The translations under genes and the position numbers were made by a program. A stretch of DNA of 22,523 nucleotides from Isoetes engelmannii (lineage: Eukaryota > Streptophyta > Lycopodiopsida > Isoetales > Isoetaceae), in contig JAANSK020257052.1 of the NCBI GenBank assembly GCA_011763485.2, positions 1 to 22,523 on the forward strand, in the 5' to 3' direction. The notes beneath the pieces are model-generated. The model was not told the DNA's origin. It made no database searches and saw only the letters and a list, made by a program, of their open reading frames with translations. This document shows positions 10,640 through 20,685 of this stretch, piece by piece; the first letter of the stretch is position 1; every line of letters starts with the position of its first letter.

Positions 10640-11050
10640 GACCGCGAGGATCAATTTCATATCAAAGTGTAAAATAGAGGGCAAATGGGTTGACTATATT
10701 CTAAATGCAATAGCCCATGTCGCAAATAGAAAATGCATCTATTATTTTAAACTTTGAAAATACAAGAAATTTATCGTGGCAGCCAAGGCCCTTGCAAACA
10801 TTTTTTATTCTAAACATGTGAGATTGGACTCACTATTGATCTCCAACTTTTGTTAATGCGATGCATGCGTAGCAATGGATTTATGTTTGTTCAGTATGGT
10901 GTGAGACACACATGCTATACCTTCCTCTCCCTCAAGAGTGGATTGGAATTATACAGGTTTTGTAGATGGTGTTTAATTGGTGGTTTTCTAACGGCTTCAT
11001 ATGATGGTGTTTTATTGTTGTTCATATAGTGTTAAACTAGCGTGGCTAGT
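10640..11050. other. AT-rich stretch with nothing recognised
   Basis: No ORF, RNA gene or repeat structure stands out. Confidence 0.5.
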
Positions 11051-12064
11051 GTTGTGGTAATTTTCCACATGTTAATAACCAGGCTGCTCTTTTCCAAGAG
11101 ACGCTTGCCAATTGCAGGCAGCTAGAGAGACAAGGTTGCCCCCGCTCGTACTCAACCTAACCTCACTGAGGTGATGCATCACCTAGGAGGGGCCGTACCC
11201 ATACCTTGCCCACACTCAGTGGCAAGTTATTAGGCCTAGCTAGCTATGGACTCCCGGTAGACAAAGCACATCGTTAGCCCCTCTGCAGTTGGGACAAGTC
11301 CTTTATTCTAAGCCAGTCAAGGCCCTAGACCCACGATCAGGCGGGCTCTCTACGCACAGGCCGAAATTATGGGAATTAATGAGATCTAACTAGAATCATA
11401 TTAATCATGGCTTCTAGGTCTCTACCCCCCATTCCCTCATACACAAGAGGTGCAATATAGAGCATCATACCATGATCACATAACATCATGACAACAGAAC
11501 AACAGTTCTAATCATATCTAATCCTAAGGAATACAAGGGTCAGTGTTCCTTAGTTACTATGGTTTTAGGGTTAATGGATCAAGAACACTTAACACTAAAA
11601 CAAAGGAGGCAATCGAGCTTAACTCGAACTGCTAAGCGAGGATTGACATGCTAATCAAGGGCCAACCTGGTCCTTCCCCTAAATCGCCACTCTGCATCAC
11701 TGACATGGCCAATCTTCCTCAAGAACGAAGGCGCTGGGGCAGCGCCTGATATACGCTGGTCCTACTCGAGCTCCGATGCTCGAATGATCCTGGTGCTCCT
11801 CGAATCTCCCTCCGGATGCTCCTGATCCTATGGTGGCCCCTGAACCTAAAAGGTTTTAGGATTAGGGGCCACTTCCTTATATAACCTCGAAATTAGGGCC
11901 AAGCCCTAGGATTGAGCCATGTGGCCCCAATCGGATCTTGCCACTTGGCAAGTGCATCTCAAGTTAGTTATACTTAACATAAATGCCTAGCTAATGTGCA
12001 TTTATCGTGGTTTAACTAAGTTAACTAACTACTTGGCCACACATACTTAAATGTGAATACAACA
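11050..12064 (-). mobile_element. Possible solo LTR (about 1 kb), minus orientation
   Basis: The block begins TGTTG (11050) and ends CAACA (12060-12064), the short inverted ends of an LTR. It has different composition from its flanks, no ORF, and a TATATAA box at 11875-11884. A strong hairpin (TGGCCCCTgAaCCTAAAA against TTTTAGGaTtAGGGGCCA, about 11833-11871) sits beside it. No matching 5-bp target duplication is seen, and no primer-binding site adjoins it, so the boundaries and the LTR assignment are tentative. Only a second copy elsewhere in the genome would settle it. Confidence 0.3.
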
Positions 12065-12125
12065 TGTTAAGGGAATGTGTTGCCCCTAGGGGAGTATGTT
12101 ATGTATATCACATAAGATAAGCACA

Positions 12126-12219
12126 ATTGGTGGCATTATAATATAATGTAAGTATAATACACCAATAATGGTTTCCATGTGCTATTGGTGGTATTACATT
12201 GTAAGTATAATACTCCAAT
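12126..12219. repeat. Tandem pair of small inverted repeats
   Basis: 12126-12166 and 12184-12219 are related copies. Each is itself a hairpin starting ATTGGTGG and ending CCAAT, with a GTAAGTATAATAC core. Confidence 0.65.
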
Positions 12220-12360
12220 TGCAGCATGCTTATCATTCGAATCCTATCTTTGTACATGTCATAGGTGACATGTACTGTGATGTGGCAATAGATTATACGT
12301 ATTCATAGCATATAATGTACTGGAACGTCACAACACAACATTATATCTTTTATAAAATCA

Positions 12361-12485
12361 AAAGGAACAACACATTATATATTCTGGATTTCTGACATTC
12401 ACAAAAACAGATTCTCAATTTAACACATACACATCAAAGGACACAACAGGAACAAGACATTATATATTGAGAATTTCTGACATCC
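12361..12485. repeat. Diverged direct repeat, about 40 bp
   Basis: The sequence around ACATTATATATTCTGGATTT (12372-12391), ending in TTCTGACATTC at about 12400, recurs at 12445-12485 as ACATTATATATTGAGAATTT followed by CTGACATCC, about 86 bp away. Confidence 0.6.
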
Positions 12486-12684
12486 CTTATAGCTTGTCAA
12501 CAGGGAGCTGACATCAAAGAACAAGTTAGATACACAAAAACCCTATTTGATGAGCATGCTTTTTGGCAGTCCTTTAAATTGCAATCCCCTTGTTACTCCC
12601 TCGGTACCTCTAATGTAGTACAAGAATCTCCTTTTCCTCAAGAAATTATCCTTTCTCGTCAATTCCCCATTAAAGGGAGGCATT

Positions 12685-13196
12685 CTAAGAATAGAATAGA
12701 ATAACATTTTTATCGTCAACGGAGGCTAATTGGCCTATGGGACCTGTACAAAGAGAAACAGTAAGCACATTACGACCCGGGCAAAAAAAACCCCGTGGGG
12801 GAAAAACCGTAGCAGCAATGAGCTTGTGGGAATACCAAACATGGGGATGCCATCACGAGCTAGGGGGGCAAAGGCGATGCCATCACAAGCTAGAGGGACA
12901 AAGCCGATGCCGTTCGTCCATGACCTCTTGAAGATATGATCCAAGAGTTCCTGCCGCCTCAGTGTTCAGCAAGAGATAGAGTGCCTGGCTCGGTACCATT
13001 AGCTGCGGGTATTGTGCCCTAATCTGTTTATAAGAGGGGCATGTCTGCAGAGCATGGTGCTCGTCTTCAATGACCTCCTGGCGGCAGCACTGGCAAGTCC
13101 TGTCCTCACGTGCTTCCCTTGCCCATCGCCGTGTTTCAATACGGAGGTGATGCCCACCCATTCGGATGGGGCTGACAACCTATCTATAAGGATGAT
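12685..13196 (-). pseudogene. 5'-truncated LINE copy, minus strand
   Basis: On the minus strand an open frame (stop at 12883) encodes LRIETRRWAREAREDRTCQC then CRQEVIEDEHHALQTCPSYK, the zinc-binding end of the LINE at 8930-10140; about three quarters of residues match. Nucleotide similarity continues to about 13196, where the copy is truncated, as is usual for LINEs. The 3' end carries the same GACGATAAAAATG and (ATTCT)n tail near 12685-12716. A 30-bp tandem repeat (12846-12905) straddles the end of the reading frame. This copy keeps its short frame open, but it lacks the RT and cannot be autonomous. It ends about 115 bp before the ATG of the coiled-coil gene. Confidence 0.85.
12846..12919. 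repeat. 30-bp tandem repeat, 2.3 copies
   Basis: Units start GATGCCATCAC(G/A)AGCTAG at 12846 and 12876, with a partial copy from 12906. It lies at the end of the LINE reading frame and in its 3' UTR and is not seen in the plus-strand copy. Confidence 0.75.
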
Positions 13197-13310
13197 GTGG
13201 ACATCTTGCTTGATGTGATATATGGGCAGCTCTTTTGTTATATCTCAAATATTTTTCGAACCTTGGATCTCGTTTAGGTTGAAAATGCTCCATTTTCCTT
13301 TACCATTAGA

Positions 13311-15879
13311 ATGAAAAGAAAATGTCCGTTATGCGCGCCCCATACAAATATTATGGAAGTTGCGCCAAAATTTGAAGCAGCATGGAAACCCTTCCGGAGA
13401 TACGGATCAACTTCGGAGGCTCCTCTGCTCCAGGAACTCCACGCCCACACCTTCAAAAGGAAAAAAAAATTCATCAGGTAAGCTGCTGAAACGTCCTGCA
13501 TTTTATGCCTTAGTTTTGAATTATTTTAGCTTACGATGACCATGTTGTACCTTTAAGACATGCACCCAAGATCCTCCCAGCAATATGCCGAAAGCTGAGG
13601 TGCATTCCAGCAATAATGCTGTTGAAAAACCAAAGCCCGAGGTGTCTCACAGCATTGAGTTTGTCGAGAAACCAAAACCTGAGGTAAATCTCAGCGATGA
13701 GCTTGTCAGCGAACTGAAAATTGAACTTGGTAAGTCCTGATTTCTTTAGACTTGACTTCTGTGATCAGTTGTCAAAATGCTTGCTATAGTTTATTGGGTG
13801 TAGCATTTCTCAAAATTTGACTTGGAATGCGCTCATTACAATAAGTATTGGAATCATATTTGGTCCTATGTTCATGTTCCCAATCATATGAATGACTGTT
13901 TAGGGCTTGCACATTTACGGTTTTGCAGCAAGAAAGGATAGGAAGATAGAACACATGAAAAACAAAATAAAGCAGCTAAAGATTAATCTTATGAAGTTAC
14001 AGCAGTTAGACGATGCTGAAACAATATTACGGAATAAAATGGAACTTTGCAAGGAGCGTTATTCAGTACGATCAAGGCAGATGCAAGATGAGATTATAGC
14101 TTTAAATGAAAGACTGCATAACCTTAAAAAAGAGGGTGAAAAACAACAAGTTCAGCAGCAAGAGGATGCTAGAAAGGTACATAGAAGGAAGTTTTCTGAG
14201 GTTTTTGCAGTTTATTGCGGAGGAGTTGTTATAATGATGGTTAATGATCGGTAAGAGTGACAGAATGGAATAACTTTAACTTATTAAACCTACAAATATC
14301 AGAACAGTATGGCTGTAACTTATTAAACCTACAAATAACGTGCATAATTTTGTTTTACGTTAACTTATACAGATTCAAGATTTGTCAGGTGAACTTAAAA
14401 GAGAACGAAATAGAATGCAGAAGGTTGCTGCTCAATTAGCAGTTTATAGAAGGAAAAAGTATGGGGATACTTCTGGCCAAAACTTCAACTTTGGTAGGGA
14501 AGTAGAAGTTATGAAAGATACAGCAAGACCTTTTTTGTTGAAAGACAACACAAAACAAACTAGACAAACAGAGCAAACACATAAGCACGTGCGTGGTAAA
14601 GAAGTAGAGGAGAGCAAATGTGAGCTTGACATGCAAGAGAATGGAAATTAATTAGAAAGTTGCAATGGATTGCATGTGAAGTTTATAACTACTTTGCTTT
14701 GTACTGCACAGGTTCAGCTTGCAGCAGTGGAGGAACAGCGCACTTAAAAAATGTAAGCATCCATTTACATGCTACAGCTAGATTTCTATAACAGCTAACT
14801 TCTTATTAGAATCTACCGCTGTTGAACTCAAAATTTTGGTATACTTAATGTTAAGTTTTAAGTACTTTGTGTAATCTCTGACAACAATTACATGTGGCGT
14901 CCAATTTCATGCTCTTGGTTTGGCATATCTTCATTCATGCTTCTGCTAAAAAAGCAATAATGTTATCATACTCTTTGTTTTTTTGAACTACATGCAGGGT
15001 TTGTCTAGAAGGGCAGGTCCTGCTCAGGATGGACCCAATCCAGAAAGAAATATTGTGTCACTAGTCCCCAAGTTATAGAAAGCTATGGTCTCTTTATGTG
15101 TGTAACATATGATTAAATGTATTCTGACTTAACATCAGCATTGCAGTGTTATACACATTTATTCACTTCTACGCATGTATATTGAAGTGATCATGACTGG
15201 CTTGATCTAGCTGCAGCAAAATGGGAATGCAAATAAAGGCTTTCTTACATGCGATTGCAAAACTATGAAACTGGAGAGGCCTGGGCCAGAGTCGGGTTTG
15301 AAAGAAGCAGCTATCATTGATGGACGAGATGATGAGGTACGCCCTCTTCCTGAGCAACTCCATTTCACAAGTGATGACTTAGAAAGGGAACTGTGTGCAC
15401 CATGGAATCAGATTCAAGAGAACACGGGGCATTTTGAAAGAGCCTTATCAGACAGAGATTGTACACACATAAGCTGTGGACCTTCTGGTAGAGCACTACA
15501 AGGAGCTTCTAATGTTTGCTCTGGAAGGAGCATCAAACGTCTTGGAGATGAACTTGCAAGGTTGAAGGCTGAAAACAGATACCTGAAACGAGAGCTACAA
15601 CAATTTAATCCAACAGTTTCCCAAGAGGTTGAAGACCTTAAGTTGGAATGCAAGGAGTTATCTAAAGTATGTGATTAAAGGTCCCTCTTGCTTGTTAGTG
15701 TTTGAAGATTTATTTGCCTCTCTAACATGTTGATTGATGGAATCCCACAGGTGTGCACATACTATGCAGGATTGTTGCATTCATACAGTGAGCGGCTTGG
15801 TCTGCCTTTCAAGCCATTGAGTCATGTGCATGTAGACATTGCAAGCGTAACTTACGATGCCCTTCTTGACCCTATCTGA
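13311..15879 (+). CDS. Unrecognised coiled-coil protein, seven coding exons plus an optional exon
   Basis: I do not recognise the family. Exons at 13311-13477, 13581-13729, 13929-14176, 14373-14619, 14712-14752, 15217-15666 and 15751-15879 join in phase with GT-AG introns into 476 aa. The ATG at 13311 is the first after an in-frame TAG at 13275. The N-terminus is basic and cysteine-containing (MKRKCPLCAPHTNIME). Residues 57-105 repeat EKPKPEV twice. Residues about 95-250 are charged and heptad-like (KIEHMKNKIKQLKINLMKLQ, then RERNRMQKVAAQLAVYRRKK), so a long coiled coil is likely. A second one lies at about 391-450 (LGDELARLKAENRYLKREL). The C-terminus carries VCTYYAGLLHSYSERLGLPF before the stop at 15877-15879. 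An in-phase segment at 14998-15078 can follow exon 5 and would end the protein at 310 aa. Structural, cytoskeletal or kinetochore roles are conceivable but not shown. Gene existence is well supported; exact splicing less so. Confidence 0.72.
14998..15078 (+). other. Optional stop-containing exon of the coiled-coil gene
   Basis: After a CATGCAG acceptor, 26 codons are open in phase 0 (GLSRRAGPAQDGPNPERNIV ...) and end in TAG at 15076-15078. Exon 5 also ends in phase 0 with a good donor (AAAAAAT|GTAAGC) and can join this segment or skip it to 15217. Inclusion gives a shorter C-terminus or a decay-prone transcript. No strong donor leads from here in frame to 15217, so it could also be an alternative last exon. 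It has no transcript support. Confidence 0.4.
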
Positions 15880-15992
15880 GAGGTTACAACTGCAAATAAC
15901 AATTATATACTTCGTATCTCCAATCATGTACAAGGAATCAATGCAATTATTTGAATCGTCCCAAGGTATCTATGTTTTTTCACATATTGTGG

Positions 15993-17362
15993 TCATGGGC
16001 TCACTAAAAAGGTTCCTGAAACAAAAAGCTCAGAATTGCCAACATCTAAATGATTGATCTGGGCTAATGGCCCTAATCTAAACTCTCTTTGTATTTGTTG
16101 AAAATTGGGTTGGATCGCTGAATTCCCATTCCCTTGTATACGTTTTGAATTCACAATTAACCTTTGACCTCCATCTTTCACATCAAAGGCTAGAGCAACG
16201 GGTAGATTAAGTGGCCGTCCGCTGCCTATTTTTATGCTTGTAACATGCCCCTTGCTTGGAAAGTTACACTGCTGACTTTTTAGGTACAAAATTCCCTTCT
16301 GAAACTCAATTGCAAGCTTTGATAAGTCGTCTGAGTAAAGTTCTTGGGGAAGCAAATCTGATATTGTAGTTGATAGCAGAGGACTACACAAACTATCAAT
16401 TACAGCAAACAAACAGAAGTCAGACTCATGAATCATCATAAACTATATCATTTTGGAAGCGTTCTCCCTGTACCTGGCTGCCAAATCTTCTTCCCTTATG
16501 GAAACGGATGCATTTATTGTAAATGGTTGCTGTAAAAGCCTGTTTACAAAGATCCAATCAGCTGGAGTAACTGAAAATCTAAAGTTTAAGGTGTGACTTA
16601 CCGTTTCCTTCTAAATCTGAATTGCACCGCAGATGCCGTGAGTTGTATATTTGACATAGAAATGCCCTGAGAAGAAGACTATTCAATTTGTTACCATTTC
16701 AATCAGACCCGTATATGTGCACTTATTGACAAGGAAATGCCTTCGAAAGAAATCTGTCTGATTTTGTTTCTAAATGTACATTCCTTGGACAACCAGTGAA
16801 GTGTTCTTTGTTTTCTGATTATAAGACTGCAAGAGGTAAAACAACTGACAAACACTCATAAATTCCTTGTTTTCTGATGATAAGAGTAGGGTAAAGCAGG
16901 CACCTTATAGATAGCTCTTCGTGCATTGATTTGCAGCTTGGGCAAACGGCCTCTCAAAAGGTCTCTGTTTCTTCCTGCTACAATGACCTCAAGTTCTCCA
17001 CAGTAATCTAGCTGCAACCCCTACACTTCAGACCCCAATACAAAAGCAAAAAAGCGCTGCAAAAAATCAGAGATTCAAAAGACCTGATTCATGACAAATT
17101 TTCCGATTGCCTTTTGAAGAAGTACCCCTAGAAGGCATCCTTTATCAGACATGTCTTCCACATCAGGCGCCTTACATTGACACATTGCAGCAGGCCGCGA
17201 CAGAATGGAAACAGAGCTGCCAAATTTGTTGGAAGGCTTGGTTTTTATAGAAATGGAGGAGCTAAAATTAATAGGTTTTTTGGGTTCTATTCCGGTAACC
17301 AATAGGGCAAAGAAGATTCGATGAGATGGTTGAACTGGGAGTGCAAATATACGATGATGCAT
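15993..17362 (-). CDS. DUF2993-family protein, probably plastid-targeted, five exons
   Basis: Minus-strand exons in transcript order are 17362-17084, 17011-16904, 16666-16602, 16539-16474 and 16383-15993. Phases agree throughout and give 302 aa. Residues 1 to about 65 are rich in Ser, Lys and Arg with few acids, like a chloroplast transit peptide. The rest follows the DUF2993 pattern known from cyanobacteria and plants: LEVIVAGRNRDLLRGRLPKL, then INARRAIYKGISMSNIQLTA, then FTINASVSIREEDLAASPLL. The C-terminal strand motif ends LAQINHLDVGNSELFVSGTF. DUF2993 has no settled biochemical function; its beta-rich repeats resemble lipid-contacting folds, which is inference. The first donor (CAG|GTCTTT) is weak but forced, because reading on meets a stop within two codons. 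The ATG at 17362 is the furthest upstream in frame. It converges on the coiled-coil gene, with stops 113 bp apart. The family call is good; transit cleavage is unmeasured. Confidence 0.8.
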
Positions 17363-17765
17363 TGGTAGGGTGGAGATGCGAAGCTTTTGGCTATGGCGCT
17401 GCTGGCTGTTTGTCTGCTAGTCTGGATCGTGGGTTGTCTGTTATGATTTAGGGAACATGATAATCGAACATATGTCTGCCACACACTGGCCACATGGGTC
17501 GCGTAGCATCCAATCTTTGCCTTGTAGATTGCTTACTAGAATGCCCTCCAATTCATCAATACCTGTACCCCATGGACCGCCTTTTGGGGGGTTGCACTTA
17601 GGGGCTGCCCCTTGTGTGTGTGTTTTTCCTTAGAATATCCTTGGATAGCCAATTGGAGAAGCCGTCGTCACCTGACACGATATCCTTGAAATCTATATCC
17701 TTGAAATCTTTATAATATGACAGTGGCACGTAAATACCCGCGGAATCTTCTTAACATGCTTCTGG
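17363..17765. other. Upstream region of the DUF2993 gene
   Basis: Likely holds the promoter and 5' UTR of the minus-strand gene. No TATA box is convincing. A GAATATCC (GNATATNC match) lies at about 17633-17640. Short direct repeats (TATCCTTGAAATCT) lie near 17680-17710. Confidence 0.4.
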
Positions 17766-18095
17766 TATTACGGAAAGGCCGTCCGGGCTGTTTTCTGGCC
17801 GGGAAAGATGGCCAACGCGCGGAGCGCAGAGACTAGCTTGACCGGCCAGAAAACAGCCCAGAGGGCCTTTGGCATAACGGAAAGACCTTCTTACCTGCTG
17901 TTTTGGGGCACTGAATCGAAGGTAAATGAAGCAGAATTAGAGTAAAATTGGCAGAATAGAGGGTAAAATCGGTGTTTTTCCCCTTCTGTCGCTTTCGTTC
18001 TTCCGCCCCACTTTCGGGTAGAGAAAACATTAGACGTGTCATGCTCTGATAGGATGAGGAGCCAGAAATGCAGGTAAGAAGTCTTTTCGTGATTG
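17766..18095. repeat. GC-rich nested inverted-repeat element
   Basis: An inner hairpin pairs 17774-17802 with 17842-17870: AAAGGCCGTCCGGGCTGTTT continuing as TCTGGCCGG, about 27 of 29 matching. Next to it, ACGGAAAGACCTTCTTACC (17877-17895) is inverted at 18072-18090 as GGTAAGAAGTCTTTTCGT, giving terminal inverted repeats of a roughly 214-bp unit. The start of the inner hairpin (ATTACGGAAAGGCC) resembles that terminus too, so the pieces look like related ends of one DNA-element family, perhaps nested or rearranged. No transposase is present. Confidence 0.6.
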
Positions 18096-18099
18096 TCAG

Positions 18100-18585
18100 G
18101 TTTTTAGGGTTGGCAACTGCGGCTTGATTTTGCATGGATCAAGCAAAAAAGCACAGGCCTAGAGTTGCACCCCATGTACTGCAGCTCTTCTGAATCGCCA
18201 TAGTCTAATTCGGGTTGCATGCCTATCCAGGAAAGGGCTTTTAGGCTTCAAAAATCAAGGCTGCGTTGGTCCAAGCTTCAAAACCATAGACTGCAATGCC
18301 TAATCTCTACATGTTTTTATTCCCAGAAACACCAAACACGTGAAAGTCAATACATACTACATACCATGGCCTCAACAAAAATGACTAATAGAAATACGCG
18401 CACCTTCTAGAAATACTAAATATATGTTGCTTGAAATACAACTATGAAATCATATGAAAACCTTAGTTTAAAAGTGTACAATTATATAGTACTTCGGGTG
18501 TTCATGAACGCATTTGCTCTTCAGTTCTCCCAACTAATGGAGCTTTTGATATAGAATGTGATAACCATATTTATGGTGCAGTAAA
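18100..18585. other. Stretch with nothing recognised
   Basis: No gene-like ORF or repeat structure was seen. Confidence 0.45.
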
Positions 18586-18587
18586 GG

Positions 18588-19011
18588 CATGTACTAACAC
18601 AAAATCTTTGATACATGAAATCAAACAAATTATTACAGAAGACATACAAATCCGAGAGGTTATATTTTTCTTCTAAGAAAAAGTCCTTTGGGCTAAAGTT
18701 TAGTTGGAAAAATCTCTTGGGTAAAGGGAACTTTTATTGCCGAGTTCATCTACAACATAAAAAATTGAAGTTGTTCCTTGATTTTGACTTGGAGAACAGC
18801 ATTTTTGTGGGTGCAAGATTCAAGTAGACAATCTTATCGTGTTGTGATTCTAGATTTCTCAAGCTCCTTGACCTAAGTTCAATTTTGTTTTCAAATTCTC
18901 AAGATTCATCCATCTATTGGTAGTTGGGTGTTTAAGATGATGTACCAACACACAATCTCTGATACATGGAATCGAACAACTATTAAAGAAGACATTCAAA
19001 TCATAGAGATT
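18588..19011. repeat. Diverged direct repeat, about 75 bp, two copies 350 bp apart
   Basis: 18588-18660 and 18937-19011 share TGTACYAACACAMAATCT, then TGATACATGRAATC, then AGAAGACATWCAAATC, roughly 80% identical. They may be parts of one element or a local duplication. Confidence 0.7.
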
Positions 19012-19810
19012 CAAGATCTGAATGGGATATCTGGGTCTCTGATTAGGCGGACCTGCATATGATGGTCGAGGAATACATGCGTGCTGGATCACCACTTCTG
19101 GTTCAACCAAAGCATCATGATGCGTGTGAGGGAAGAAATCATGTATATCAGATGGATCCGCATCTACCTCTCCAAGCACACGCGGTAGATCCAACCAGTA
19201 GTTGATAACCTCATTCATGTATGCATTAGACCACGAGTGCTCCTTCCTTTTGAGCTAGCTATCCAATGCATGATGTATTTTGTTATGGATCTTCTCAAAG
19301 TGCCGATGTCCTTAAGAGCTTTCACTAGAGGTAGTCTTTCATACTCCTTGAGGAGTCATAGGTGTACCATCTGCATCTGCATTCCACATTTTCATACCCG
19401 TCTTTGGCAATCGTTGTCCAGATCCCATCTTATAAAATGTTAGAGGCCAACCATATTTTTGGCAGATTTTGAAAAGAAGCAGCTCTAGATGGGCAATCAA
19501 ACGTTCCTTCTTATCAGGAATGTAGCCTTTCACAAAGCCCATTCAATCGGGGACCTTGTGCACAAGGTAAGGTGTTGGAGCCTTCGAGCTACATTCATGA
19601 AACAACTGCATCTAGAATGGTGGATGCATCCGACCTTCTCAAAAGAGTAGAGTAATTGCCAATAGAGCATCAATATCATCATGTATGTGGCCAACCATCA
19701 TGAACCCCAATTGAACCTCATAACACGCCCTGTCATACAAGGTAAGAAAAGTACGAGAACAAATATTTGTTCTTGTTCTGGCCAGAGCAATTATCAAGAT
19801 GAAGATGACG
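18859..19810 (-). pseudogene. Decayed transposon-like gene with LDNCxxxNKNxY and VGHxHxDID motifs
   Basis: Read on the minus strand from 19809 downward: LHLDNCSGQNKNKYLFSYF, then after a frameshift CYEVQLGFMMVGHIHDDIDAL, then FHECSSKAPTPYLVHKVPD, a stop, and GFVKGYIPDKKERLIAHLEL continuing to WPLTFYKMGSGQRLPKTG. The paired motifs LDN(C)xxxNKNxY and VGHTHxDID are those of DUF7869-type proteins of large plant and animal repeats. A later open stretch (stop at 18859) with LPRVLGEVDADPSDIHDFFP and IPRPSYAGPPNQRPRYP probably belongs to the same old gene. Several frameshifts and stops show that it is dead. The family name is from memory of the motifs; the decay is seen directly. Confidence 0.62.
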
Positions 19811-19869
19811 GTCACTTTTCCAATTGTGAGATCTCCTTAGGAGGCACATCATATAGTTTTCCTGATTGA

Positions 19870-20460
19870 TTGGTCACCTTGGCCAATACATGATTGATAG
19901 ATCCAATGTATAATCTCAATAGAGCCAATAGAAAAATTCCCCATCTGATAAGAAGATTCGATGTAGGTGAAATCTCCAAGCACTTTGCCTTCTCAGCTCT
20001 GCAAAAACTTTCTCCCGAAAAGCTTCATCCTCAGCTCTATAGAAGACCTTGAAAAATCCCTTTCCAATAAAAAGAAAAAACCTTGCTTATGTGAGGTCCA
20101 TATTGTATGCATGTCAAGCATGATAAGTACGTACATAAAATATGTATACTGGCTCAACATACACTCTCCTCTTTTAAAATTTAACCCATGTCCTCATGGG
20201 TCGATTACTCCAAGATTTCTTAAATCCATCAGAACTATCATGCTCATAATTATGTAAGGGAACTATACCTTAACATCGTCAATATTTGCTTCTGTTGCTT
20301 ACATAGAGAATTCCCCCTTTAGCACCATCATGTTAACCACAAAGCCTCTAGATACTGCTCCTCCTTCTGAGGATGCGATCTCTAATTGTCTCTAATAAGA
20401 AACATTAGCATCATAATTCCACAACCTCAACTTAATCTATGATTTGCCATGTCAACACCC
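19870..20460. other. Non-coding stretch, probably old retroelement sequence
   Basis: No gene-like ORF. A short stem (ACCCATG / CATGGGT) lies near 20185-20202. It adjoins the primer-binding-site relic at 20475. Confidence 0.4.
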
Positions 20461-20474
20461 AAAGATCCAACTAC

Positions 20475-20486
20475 GCTCTGAAACCA
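20475..20486 (-). mobile_element. tRNA-iMet-type primer binding site, LTR-retrotransposon relic
   Basis: The minus strand reads TGGTTTCAGAGC, one base from TGGTATCAGAGC, the plant initiator-methionine tRNA primer site. It is preceded by GTTAGGAATGTTACGT, like the common GTGTTAC-end of plant LTRs. The LTR would lie to the right (about 20487 onward) and internal sequence to the left. No polyprotein survives nearby. Confidence 0.4.
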
Positions 20487-20685
20487 ACGTAACATTCCTA
20501 ACCGACATGCCCTTAACCAACTGGGCAAAACCGTCTAGATGTTTATGAGAGTTGCTTCTATCCGTTTATGCCAGTATCTCAAAAACACCATACAGGCACA
20601 TTTAAGAATTGAATTCTCGAGTGGTCAACCATGGGCCTATACAAATACTAGGAGTTGAAAACTGACTAATAGTTTTTATGTAATT

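Noticed and set aside
1948-18215. Shared 14-mer TAGTCTAATTCGGG near 1948 and near 18202
   Set aside because: About one such match is expected by chance in a window this size, and flanking sequence does not align.
18615-18827. 70-codon lysine-rich ORF
   Set aside because: Composition follows the local A-rich sequence; no domain is visible.
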